NCBI GenBank assembly: GCA_025094145.1
Contig: JALLLS010000020.1
Coordinates: forward strand, 186,001-250,000
Length of the DNA: 64,000 bases
Reading direction: 5' to 3'
From: Spinellus fusiger
Taxonomy: Eukaryota > Mucoromycota > Mucoromycetes > Mucorales > Phycomycetaceae
Shown here: positions 38,089-48,854 of the stretch, one piece after another
Numbering within the stretch: position 1 is the stretch's first letter
Layout: each line of letters starts with the position of its first letter
The notes under the pieces: model-generated
Databases searched by the model: none
Seen by the model: only the letters and a program-made list of their open reading frames with translations
Told to the model about the DNA's origin: nothing
Program-made: the position numbers and the translations under genes

Positions 38089-40767
38089 TTATTCCTCCAA
38101 AAGATGCCTACTTCTTCTTTGCCCCTCCTGCCACTGCTGTCGTAGTGTCTCATGTTCTGTCTGACTTTGTGCATATTTCAGTTTAAAGTCTATAAGCACT
38201 GACTCTACTTCTGAAAGTCTATCTTCCAACTGTGAGTTCCTGTCAACAAGAAGAGCATTCTTCTTAGCCAGTTCGTCAAACACCCTTTGGCTCTCTCTGT
38301 CCATAGACACGGGCACTGGGTGTCCACGCTCCTGCTGAATCTGGCTCAATTTCTGAGAAAGAGATTGGTTTTCTTCTTTCATATGGGACATTTCCAAGTT
38401 AGCTGTCAACACCTGCTGGGCTATGGCTTGATGGTCTTCCTGTAGTGCGTCATAGGCATGCTCCAATTGACGCAGCTGTTCCAAGAGATCCGCATTGGCT
38501 CGTCGCAGCTGTTCTTCCTGGCTATGGAGTTTAGCTTCTTTGGCTGTGTCAGAGGCATACTTCTTGGAGAATTTGGCAAGTTGGCGTGGAGAAATATCAA
38601 ATTGGTAGGCATCTCTTACAAAGGTACCTGCATCGTTCTTTGTTGGGATGCATAGCCATGCCATGGATGAGTAGAAGTTCTCTTCCCTCAAGAGGGGGGA
38701 GGGTGATTTACCTCATAAACATCGTACACACCATGATGGAAAAAGTCCAAAAGAGACTCAAAATCAAGACTGAGAAGGGTCTGCTGGTTCTTCTTCATAA
38801 GAGCAAGGGCAAAGTTCAATAGAATACACGCTCCCTCCACAAACACCACATCAAACACACGAAAGGTAAGTTCGAGTGGACACCGGTAAGCAAACATTGT
38901 CATAAACCACTGGGAGGCATACATGCTGGGTTTGATGCCCTGAGTGTCGAGATGCCGATGGACTTGAGGAAGAAAGTGGAGCAGTAATTGGTTGAATTGG
39001 TACATACGTTCATGCAGTGTTTCCATCTGAGGTGTAAAGTGACCCCGTAGACCATAATGGCTCATGAGTTTGATAAGCACACAAAAGGCAGCCTCATCTG
39101 GCATCTACAACATGGACAGACACCCATTGTAAGTCACTCATAGCAGACAAATGGGCTTACATGGAGAAGGAGACATCCAACGACAAAGGGCAATCCCTGG
39201 CAATAGCCTACTTGTGTATCAAACAAACTGTAGGCCTTGATGACATGAAACAGCATCTCCTGTCCCTGTCCTTCCTTGTCTTGGAAGAAGGTATGGGTTG
39301 GAAATGTGCGGGTTAGGTCACGTCGGATCAGTTTCTCATGAGGACTTGTTCTTTTCAGCAACTCCCTGTATTCATTCTCCAGTTCACTTGTATCCCGGGA
39401 CTTTGAGAAGATCTGCCACAGCATACCACGCAAGGGAGGGGGAATCCCTGTGGCAAGGTGTTCATGCAGACGCTGTGGGTTAGTACGTGCACTCTCCTCT
39501 AGTCCAGGAATAAGAGAGGCCCAGAATTCTATAGTGTATGCATTAGAGTGACTCCATGGGCTGATTCAAGCAGAATAACAAACAAACAAACAAACAAACA
39601 AACAAACGAAAAAGAATCTTGGTGTTATGCCATTGTTGGCCATGTCTACTTACCCCAGTCATAATCATCGTTCTTTTCTTTCCAATGCTCTAGGCTAGAA
39701 GTAGTTTCTTCCTTGAGAGCCAATTGCTTTGGGGATTCACGAGTACGGGTATCATGAGAAGCCATACCGAACTTTGCTTTTAACATTTCATAATAACTGG
39801 GTCCTGTAGTAAGAGAGGACGGCAAAGAAGAAGAGGCTTCTGTCTTGTAGATCTCAGAATGTCGTTTGTTCTGTCGTTCTTGATACACTTGTGAGGGGCG
39901 TTCTATCTGAGAAGAGGGTCGGGTGGAAGTGGAGGTGCGTAAAGAAGTTGTTGTAGAAGTGAGTGAGTTGGATCTCTTCCTGCTGATGGATTCTCCTGGT
40001 GTAGGAAGAGCTGGTTGAGCACTGCGGGATCTTGTATGGAGAGATTTCTTTGGCTGTATGGCTTTATCCATCTGCTGGTGAAGAAGGGTAGGGTCAGGTG
40101 GGAGTGTGCCGTACAGTGTAGAGGTGGTATGGTGTTGTTCTATGGCAAGTACAGAGAGTACATTGAGAGTAGACAGGGGGGTTATCGCTGCAGACACTTC
40201 CTGTGTAGGTATCTCTAGTGCAGGTATCTCTAGTGCAGGTGCTACGGAGACAGTGCCTGACCTTGCTCTACGACCAGAAGTGGCCTGTGGGGTGACCTGT
40301 GGGGTATCTTTTGTCTCTTCTGCCGTGGTTATAGATACAATAGGAGCAGACTCCTGCAATGTCTTTTGTTGGGTGGGTGTCGTTATAACAGTATCCATTG
40401 AATTGTTGGTATCTTCGTCACTTGATAGACTGTTGGTATCAATCCATGCTACTTTCGAGGCGTCACTTTTGCTACTGGTCGCTCGTCTCTCTGCAGTTGT
40501 AGTAGAGTAGTGGCTTTCCGTGTCACTCTCTTGTTCGGACTCTGAGCTTGTTATCTCATTGTCTGTCTCTACTTTAATGGTAAAGCCAAAATGATCTCGA
40601 AACTCAGAACTATCTGGATTGTCCAGGGCATCCTCCACCACATCAATGTCATATTGAGACAGTTCAAATGCCTCTGCCTCACTCTCATGTGTATCTATTT
40701 CTGTGCTTGAATCTTCTCCTGCTTCAGATACATTAGGGGGAACTACAGTAGAGGGAAAATGAGTCAT
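38089..40767 (-). CDS. TBC-domain Rab GTPase-activating protein (Gyp5/EVI5-like)
   Basis: It stimulates GTP hydrolysis by Rab GTPases in secretory or endocytic traffic. Exons 40767-39654, 39528-39161, 39104-38712 and 38637-38089 join in phase to about 807 residues. The first 370 residues are acidic, Ser/Thr-rich and disordered. The TBC domain follows, from about IPPSLRGMLWQ. It has both catalytic fingers: the Arg in LIRRDLTRTFP (IxxDxxR) and the Gln in VGYCQGLPF (YxQ). The last 170 residues form a coiled coil rich in Gln, Glu and Leu, as in Gyp5 and EVI5. The frame is open up to 40908, but that extra piece looks like a hydrophobic leader unsuited to this family, so I prefer the inner ATG (MTHFPST). 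The target Rab cannot be read from sequence. Confidence 0.93.
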
Positions 40768-41175
40768 CCTTGGATGAATACCCTGAGATTGGATGGAGAC
40801 TAAGAGGTGTCTGTGGGTAGGGTTGGAAGAAAGAGAAGAATGGAAGGGAGGATGAAAGGAGAAAAATAATACTACAATGCAGGCTATACGAACACCTGAC
40901 GCTGTCATCTTATGGACTTCAACTTATGGTCTTTAAGTAGCACAAAACAATAGAAGAGACATGAATAGTAAGAGAGAAAGAAAGAAAAAAGAAAAAAAAG
41001 AAAAAAACACGCGTTGTTGTTTGGACAGAATACTGTCGATATGTATACTCCATAGACATCTTTTATTATAGGTGAAAATAAACACTGTAAACAGACTACA
41101 GGGTGGCGTGTACTGTGCGTGTTTATCTGTTCCTGACATGACTAAGATTCGGACTCTCAAATCATTGGAATACTA

Positions 41176-42129
41176 CACACCTAAAGATTTTCTGGCCTTT
41201 AAGCGGTAATATATTCTTCCTTTTATGTTGAAAATAGTTTGCCCTTTTATGGAAATATGCTTAAGAATCAAAAGGTTTGTATTTAAATCATTATTTCCTT
41301 CTGTAGTATACCTCACTATCAAATTGTATTATCAGTAAAATAGTATTGATGGATAATATTGTTTATTGTAATAGTATAGCTAATACTATATTATGTACTA
41401 TAGCTACTGACTAAGTACATTCCCTTCATAGAAATAGAATATACACCCTAAAAGCCTTATGATTTATCCTTGGGAGATAGATAACTATGCTCAGAAGTAT
41501 ACCCTAGACATTATTGACAGTATAGAAGGAAGAAAAGATCACCTGAGACTGACTTGGGAAGAGTCTTTATTTATTAACAATACAATTATTGTCTTGTGGA
41601 TTACAATGAGCTCAAGCCCAGATGAAAACACTGCTTACCTTTCTATCTCAATAATAGTCCTTGGTAGTGCCTACAACTTCCTTTTATTGTTTTTCTTTGT
41701 TAATAATAACACATTTACTTGCTTATTTATGCCCATCTCAACAAGTGCTTAAGTATCAAGTTGTATTTGGTTCTATTTTATGGACAATGTCCACTAGAGT
41801 TAATTCAGTGTGTGTCTTATAATAAACATCTTTCTTAAACATTGTTATGCTGCAAATAGTGTGGGCTTATGGATAACACATTATGTTAAGAGAAGAATAC
41901 CAACAACTGAGTTGTAATTTTGGGATGATTCTTGTTCTATTTCTTGTCTTTACAGCCAATTCTATACTTTTTAATTACAAAGTCAATAGCCATTGCTAAA
42001 ACAGGCAAGTAGAGTTTAAAATAGTTCATTTACACAGCGAAAAAGCCTTTTCAAACACATTAGCCAATCATAAAAATATTACGATTTTATTCTTAGGATG
42101 TTTATGTATCCTAAAAATCTTTGGGTGTG
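41176..42129 (+). mobile_element. TA-type inverted-repeat transposon, 954-bp non-autonomous copy (copy 4)
   Basis: The left end CACACCTAAAGATTTTCTGG and the right end TCCTAAAAATCTTTGGGTGTG are inverted repeats, each flanked by TA (41174-41175 and 42130-42131). This is the cleanest short copy and the best guide to the family's termini. No frame covers the interior, so it depends on a transposase made elsewhere. Confidence 0.88.
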
Positions 42130-42475
42130 TATAGTTTTCTTAAGATCTTAAGAGGATTCCCAGATAAATAGTGACCTGTATTCTGTGGTGTTGAAGATGA
42201 AAGGATATTTATCATCTATGGGATGCATAGTTGGAGCTGTGTCTAGTAGAAACACATAATATAATATAGAACACCTATAAAAAAATGGACCTGTAGGCAA
42301 GTGCCACCAGAAAGACAGAAGAGTAAAAGAGCAGACTATATTTATAATACTGCTTACTGTTTATTATCTTATGAATAATAAAACATGATAAGAAAGGCTT
42401 CTTTACTGCTGCCGCTGATACTGCTGCAGATACTTTAGCCTTGGGTAGGCTCCATGTTAACTGCCTCGTCTATTC
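42130..42475. other. Short intergenic stretch after copy 4
   Basis: Nothing is recognised. It lies just downstream of the gag-like gene on the minus strand. A GC-richer piece at 42400-42440 (CTGCTGCCGCTG) may be leftover coding sequence of the same retroelement. Confidence 0.4.
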
Positions 42476-43175
42476 TCAGTAGCGCGGCTTATTCTTATAT
42501 TTGCGATATGTTGGTTGAGTTTTCTCTCTCACATATTTCTTCAAACGATAGTCAAATAGTCCTGCTCTTCTTTCTATATCAATGGCCTTATCCACTAACT
42601 GGTTGAAGTCTAAGAATTCAATAGAGGCAAGAGTACAGCGCAGAGGAAGAGATACCAAGGACTGTAGGAATGGAGTAATATATTCTTCGTCATTCTTTGT
42701 GATAAGTTGTGAGATTAAGAATTGCCACTTGACTGAGTATGTAGCCACGTCCTCATCCTCTTTCTGTTGCAGGTGCTTCATTTTCTGTCATGTTTGAATC
42801 ATGGACATGGGGAGGAGAAGCCCATTTCTCTATCATTGCCTTCTCCAAGCTATCCCAATCTGTACTTATAGCAATAGGTAATCTGCCTATCCAATGAGTG
42901 ATAGGTCTAGGCATGAATTTAGACAGTGTTTTTGTGCATAACCTCAAAGGAGCTCCTTGTATTTTAGCCTCGGATTTGAATTCACTAAACCAGTAACGAA
43001 GATCATTGGGGTCCTTAAGTGGAAGTATATTAATGTTATGGACACTTCTCTCTAAAATATAGTCAATGATTTTAGTCTTTTCAAACTCTTCTTCCAAACT
43101 AGTCTCTGTAGGCACTTTGGGCACTTTGGGCACTTTGGACACTCTGGGTTCTGTAGACAATGTAGTTATAGCCAT
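42476..43175 (-). pseudogene. Orphan Gag-like protein of a Ty3/gypsy-type retrotransposon (frameshifted)
   Basis: Two minus-strand frames, 43175-42753 and 42781-42476, together read like a retrotransposon Gag. The order is a Pro/Lys/Val-repeat N-terminus, DPNDLRYWFSEFKSEAKIQG, WDSLEKAMIEKW, EDEDVATYSVKWQFLISQL, FLQSLVSLPLRCTL, and a basic C-terminal tail. The parts are joined by a single frame change near 42790. No zinc knuckle, protease or reverse transcriptase follows, and I see no long terminal repeats. It is most likely a decayed fragment. A co-opted Gag is possible, but the frame break argues against it. Confidence 0.6.
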
Positions 43176-43601
43176 TGTTAGTGATAAATTGATGAATAAA
43201 GAGATTGAAAAGACAAACTTAATATTAGAATTGATTGAAATAAGAATTGGCTCACGTCATGGGAAAAAAAAACCAGTACAATTGAAGGGTGCTTTCGGTG
43301 TGGAGTCCAGGAGAGTGAATGTAGTACATTAGTTTACTCTAAAAAGAGATACATTCTAAATTGGATTCAAGACACTGTACACCATTCTGTAGATCAGTGT
43401 TAGTACTGTATACAGAATAATGAATGAAATTGGTGCTATTCACCTTGGAAGTTCAAAACCCATCCAAAATACAGGGCAAGCTGTTAAATACTCTTGTATT
43501 TTTGTCTTCTTTATGTTCAAGTGTCTTATTTTAGGCTAAATCCCTATATCCTGACATACTCGCAATTCATATCCCGAACGCATGAACTATACTGTCTCCT
43601 A
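43176..43601. other. Intergenic stretch between the gag fragment and copy 5
   Basis: No gene is seen. It is the promoter side of the gag fragment and ends at the TA target site of the Fanzor-bearing element. Confidence 0.4.
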
Positions 43602-46038
43602 CACACCAAGAGAATTTTCTGGCCTTTAAGCGGTGATATATTCTTCCTTTTATGTCGAAAATATTTTGCTCTTTTATGAAACTGTGTTTAAAATCAAAAG
43701 GTTTGCAAGCATATAAATATTTGTTTTCTTTTGTAGTATACCTCAATATCAAATTATATTATCAATAAAAATATATTGTTTATGAATAGAATTATTGATA
43801 AATAAAATTGTTTATCATAATAATATAGCTAATACTATAATATGACTATAGCTACTGCCCAAGTACATTCCCTCATAGCAATAGAATATACACCCTAGAA
43901 TCCTTGTGTTTTGTTCTTGGGAGATAGATAACTATGCTCAGGAGTATACCCTAGACACTGTTGATAGTATAGAAGACCACCTGAGACTGACTTGAAAGTA
44001 TTCTTTACTTGCCTAATAACAATACATTGAGTGTCTTGTACATTAGAATAAGCCATAGCCCAGATGAAAACACTGCTTATCTTTTTTTACTTTCAGAATA
44101 GTTTTTGGTAGTGTCTATCACTTCCTTCTATTGTTTCTCTTTGTTAATAATAACACATTACCTTGCTTACTTATGCTCATCTTTGACGAGTGCTTAGGCG
44201 TTAAGTTGTATGGACAGTATGGGAAATAACAAAAGGAGGGGAATATCAAAACAAATAATAATGTTTCATATATTATTCTGGTAATGTATACACTAGCCTT
44301 CACTCATAAAATTCTTAAGTCAAATTCACAAGTCAAACAATTCACACTCTATTTGCCTTGAGCCTAAAGTACAGTATTAAAAACAATACCTTGTTATCAC
44401 TAAGTACTATTGTTGAGAACAGCTACAATGATTTAGTTGAAGTGATTATGAATATCCAGTCAATGAATGGATACGCTGTTCTCAAGCAATAGATATGGTC
44501 CTCATAGAACATTCAGGCAGACTGGGAAGGGCAACTGTCCTGTCCTACAGTGTGTATAATCTTGGTCCCGTATTTCAAGGCCATAGAATTCCATAAAGTG
44601 ATTTTATTGTAAATAAGGTTTCTCTCTTCCCTTGAAACATACATAGGACAAGAGAAGGAAATCCATCTATGAATTTACTGAGATGTTATTATCGTATAGC
44701 TTTGATCCTTATAGCTTAGAATATAAATATATAAAAGTAGCCTCAAAATCTATACTATGTAACTTTGTAAAATATATCTTTTATTCTGCAATAAAGGTGC
44801 ACTGTGGTTATCAACAAGACCACTAGAGAGATGGATCTGTAGTTGTTTGGTCTCTAGCAGGGACAACGAAATAGAGTATTAGTACAAAGGCTAGTCTAGG
44901 GAAATCAAAGAGGGTACATGAACAGGAACACAACACACGATTTGAGCACAACGGGTAACTAGGCAACTGTTCTTTAAGGAATTATTTTCTTTTTAGATGT
45001 TGTTGTAGTCTGCATTACTTTGGTAGTTCTGATTAAGCAAATGACTTGTGAAATTTCGTTTTGTTCTCTTCTGCTCGAATATTAATACCTGCTAATTACA
45101 CTGTCTGTTGTTATTCATAACTTCTACCCTGTTTAACTTGTTTGCCTTTGTCTGGCATATAAACCAACAGTTGTGATCTGGTGAGTGTATGGTTGTTATG
45201 TCTGACATGTTAGTCAGTTTCTATTTTATATTCTTTTATTTTAATAAACCCAGTGAATCCATCACAAAGGCAAGGTGCCAGTGCAAGGGTAATACGACAC
45301 ACCTAGATTACGTTGATACATCTCGAAGTAAATATTTTTACTATTATTTTATTATTGAAAAGGGATATTGGCACCTAAAAAGATTTGAGTATGATCCTGC
45401 CAAACTGCTAGTCGTTGCCTATGGTGCAGGAATAAAGGTAAAAGATACTGCCAAATTTAAAGGCCATTGTGTTGATTTGCCAAGAATTTTATATCAATCA
45501 TTGAAAAATGAGATAAAAGGGTGGAAATATTCTTGTGATTGATGTTGATGAGTTTCGAACATCAAATGTAAATATGATTGACCTCTCACCCAATATGAAA
45601 AGCTCTTCTAACAGTTACTCTGTTTTATTTTTGCTCCCAAGATCTTCCACACTTATAATACAAATATCCTCACCGAGGTATTAGTAAATTTCAACAGTAT
45701 CCACGCTTGCCAAAGTTGTGGAATTGTTTGGAACAGAGATGTGAATGCATCAAAGAATATCTATACAATTGCAGAAGAGTGTTTAAAGGTTCTCCACCGA
45801 CCAGTTCCATTCTGTAGAAAAGAATAGATATTCTTATTCGTATTCATATTTTACTATATCACCATATCGAAGGTGGTTTCCTATGGGATTCAGATATTTA
45901 CAGGTAAATCTACATAGTTTTTAAACAAATAAAAACTAACATGAATACGTCAACCTATTTTTGCTCCTCAAATCGGTCATTTCTTAAACAATTGTATTTC
46001 GACTATTTCCTTTTATATCCTAAAGATCTCCTGATGTG
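43602..46038 (+). mobile_element. TA-type inverted-repeat transposon carrying a Fanzor remnant (copy 5)
   Basis: The element is 2437 bp, from CACACCAAGAGAATTTTCTGG to CCTAAAGATCTCCTGATGTG, flanked by TA on both sides (43600-43601 and 46039-46040). The left 680 bp match copies 2, 3 and 4; the centre is unique. The right half carries a broken Fanzor gene ending about 205 bp before the terminus. In known Fanzor and TnpB elements the guide RNA is templated from the gene's 3' end to the element end, so that interval is where one would be sought. No transposase frame is visible. Confidence 0.8.
45189..45826 (+). pseudogene. Fanzor (TnpB-like RNA-guided nuclease) remnant
   Basis: Several pieces in different frames follow the C-terminal order of Fanzor proteins. 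First is LLVVAYGAG followed by KDTAKFKGH (about 45400-45465), the conserved Gly-rich and Lys-Gly segment before RuvC-III. Next, after a frameshift at about 45540, is VDEFRTS, the DE-x-x-T-S motif that precedes the zinc ribbon. Last, after more breaks, is CQSCGIVWNRDVNASKNI (about 45706-45765), a CX2C zinc-ribbon half plus the NRDxNA RuvC-III motif. The first CX2C pair is not readable, and the N-terminal half including RuvC-I was not found. The gene is dead, but its family identity rests on three motifs in the right order. Confidence 0.78.
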
Positions 46039-47465
46039 TAGTACCCACTATACCATGACTTTGCTGCCTTATCTCTATTCATCTGACCGTCTTATGAAAG
46101 GCCATTGTTATTATATAAAATAATTAAAAAAGGAAAATGAGTGTTTGTTACTATAAAAGGGTTTATTAATAGAACAATAACCTTATTTAGGCAATCTATT
46201 GTCTTAATAAGAGTAGAATCAACAGCAAGTCATTTTAGAATAGCTCTATTGAGAGTTTGACAGATAGTTTATGGGAAATTACTACAGTTAACCACACAAA
46301 GACAGTCTAAAGAAGAGTCCATGTGATCAAAAAAGAAGGAAATTTGAGCATATTTAAAAGCACATTGACCATGAAATGCTATCTTATTATCCCATAAAAA
46401 ATAATATCCATTTGCTCTGTCTTTTGGTTTATGAATTCATCTTGACACTAGAACTGCTTATGAAATATCATAAGATATACTTATTCTGGAGGGAATTCAT
46501 AATAACATTAATGTGAGTAGTTGTCGGTTAAAAAAAGATATTTATTCTTTTATTCTTTAAATAAAAATATAATCAGATACATATCTAAAACTGACTCAAA
46601 ATCAACTGCATTGAATTCTTCAATTGTCAATACATGTTTAGTATGTCAAGAGATTTAAGTAAGAACTTCAATGTGTAGCATCAATAACTTTATTTTTCTA
46701 CTTTATGTAAAAGAGAACGACGTAAAGATAGTCCAAATGAAATAAACAATACCTTCTGTTTCTACAGCCAATAAGAATGAGTATTAATTGAGTAAGATGT
46801 AATTCAACATCCTATTATTATGTTTATTTTTATCATTATGAATGATCTACCTTGTAGTGTTGTCTATTAATAATGCCATTTCCATTGATTCATCTCGTCT
46901 TTTCTGTTCTTTCATGTCTGATAGAGTGTCTCGTGTTTTTAGAGCATATTCCAACGTGTAGACTGAGAATGAAACTATATCACACGGATGTCTAATATAT
47001 TGTATATCCGAAATATGTTACTAACTCCTTCATGTGGTTTCTTCTTATCATAATAAAAACTAGTTTACAAATAATAGAATTTGCTTCTATTATGATGTAA
47101 AATTCCTTATTTTTATTCTATTTTAGCCTTTATTCATTTCTCTAGTGAATTTCTATAAATGGATAGAGCGATAGTGTATCAATGAAAGAATAGAATGACG
47201 AAAAACAGGCCCATCTTATTGACTTACTCATTTCTTCTCATTTAAATCTCCTCATAGAAAGCTTGCCATATTTAGACATGACTCTCCATGGCCTTGAGGG
47301 AAGAAAAAGAATGTCTTCCAAAATCACTCACTCACCCCACTCACACATTCACTCACACATCCAAGCCTCTGTGACTTGGTTTACTGAGAGACGCCTTCCC
47401 AAACCACGCATGATAGAAGTAGGAAAAATAATCAGCAATGGATTCTTTATTTTGTTTTTATTATT
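46039..47465. other. Intergenic stretch and promoter side of the EFG1-type gene
   Basis: No gene is supported. A short open frame at 47263-47484 overlaps the start of the next gene in another frame and ends in its coding region, so I treat it as chance. Confidence 0.45.
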
Positions 47466-48559
47466 ATGCCAGTCACTCCAGTAGCAAAGCCTGTCAATGA
47501 CACTCATGAGACACACACCAAGTACAAAAAACCAAAAGTCAGATCCACTCAGGATGTTGGAAGTCTATCCAAGATAAAAAAGCGTATTAGAGACGTCCAA
47601 CGTACATTAAAAAAGGTGAAAAATAAAGAAGAGAGAAGAAAACAGAGTGTTTCTTCTCTTTTCTATGGATGTTTAAGCTCTCCAATACTAAAAGAACAGT
47701 GTAAACAATGAACAAATGAACAAAACAAAAATAAAACAAAAACAAAAAAAAAACAAAAACACACTCTTTCTTTCTCTGTGTTGCTTTCTGTCTGTGTCCC
47801 TCCATCTACGCACACACCTCCACCTTCACCTACAAACACAAAACAAACACAAACACAACCCATGGCTATGGTATAGGGAGCTCGTACGGCTAAGATTAGA
47901 GTAGAATCAGAACGACGTATCAGAGCCCTGGAATATGAATTAGGAGAAAAAACAATTGATGCCCAGGAACAAAAGAATGCTACCAGCTATCATAAAGTAA
48001 AGCATATCGGTAAGCCAGAGTACAATAGTAGACAAAGAAAAAATGTTTGTTAGCGCACTGTTATTCATAGTCATGGATCCATGTCTACTACAGAACGAAA
48101 AAAGGCAGAACGTAGACTGGTTCAAGCAGAGACAGCTTACAAGGAGGCCTCTGAGAAAGACAAAGAGGCTGCATTGAAACAGGTGGAAGAACGCAAGATT
48201 GATGTTCTCTATACAAAGGTACGCACAGTATGGTGTCTGTCTGTGCATTACTCAATTAGTGTGTTCATTAGCATTTTCCAAAGACATTGCCTTATATCTC
48301 ATTAATAACAAAAGAATCAAATGAAACACGAGAAGAAGTACGACAAAAGATCAGAGAGAGTCTTGCTGCTGAGGATGACTTCAAAGACATGTACAAGTAC
48401 TACCGTGATCAATGCCGTACATGGCTCGTCAAGCGCGGACAAATACCAGCTGCCAAACCAGTAGATGTGGATGAGGAACCTGTCAAAGAAGACGACAACG
48501 AAAATAGCGACGGTGAAAAAGAGATAGAAATGAGCAAAAAGGACGATTTCTTTGAGTAG
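47466..48559 (+). CDS. EFG1: rRNA-processing protein, EFG1 family
   Basis: This nucleolar factor is needed for early pre-18S rRNA processing and small-subunit assembly. Exons 47466-47615, 47877-48009, 48094-48218 and 48284-48559 join in phase to 227 residues, close to the family's usual length. The signature is KIKKRIRDVQRTLKK, then RTAKIRVESERRIRALEYEL, a Lys-rich helix with YHKVKHIERKKAERRL, and RKIDVLYTK followed by LPYISL. The C-terminus is acidic (DEEPVKEDDNENSDGE). The stop is about 300 bp before the next gene's ATG on the same strand. The second exon uses the acceptor TATAG before GGAGCTCG. Confidence 0.9.
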
Positions 48560-48854
48560 GTTGGGGAATGCCCTGCTACTACAATGACTCGTCTTCATAG
48601 GTGTATGAATTAGAAATCTAGCCAAGCGTTATGTTGTTGGCGTACGACTTGCTTATGGATAAACAAACAAATAGTAAAAATAGTTTACGAAATGTATAAT
48701 AAAAAGACAAGTGTCAGAGCGTCAGTACATTCTCATTCTATTCTTCATCCAACAATCCTCTCATCCTCTTCACAAGAATCCTCTCTCTCTCTCTCTATAC
48801 ATCTCTATATCTGTACTTACTTACCTATATATACTTCTATCATAACCTTTCTAA

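Noticed and set aside
40768..40908. Extended N-terminus of the Rab-GAP with a hydrophobic leader
   Set aside because: A signal-like leader does not fit a cytosolic GTPase-activating protein, and a good inner ATG exists at 40767. Only transcript ends could settle it.
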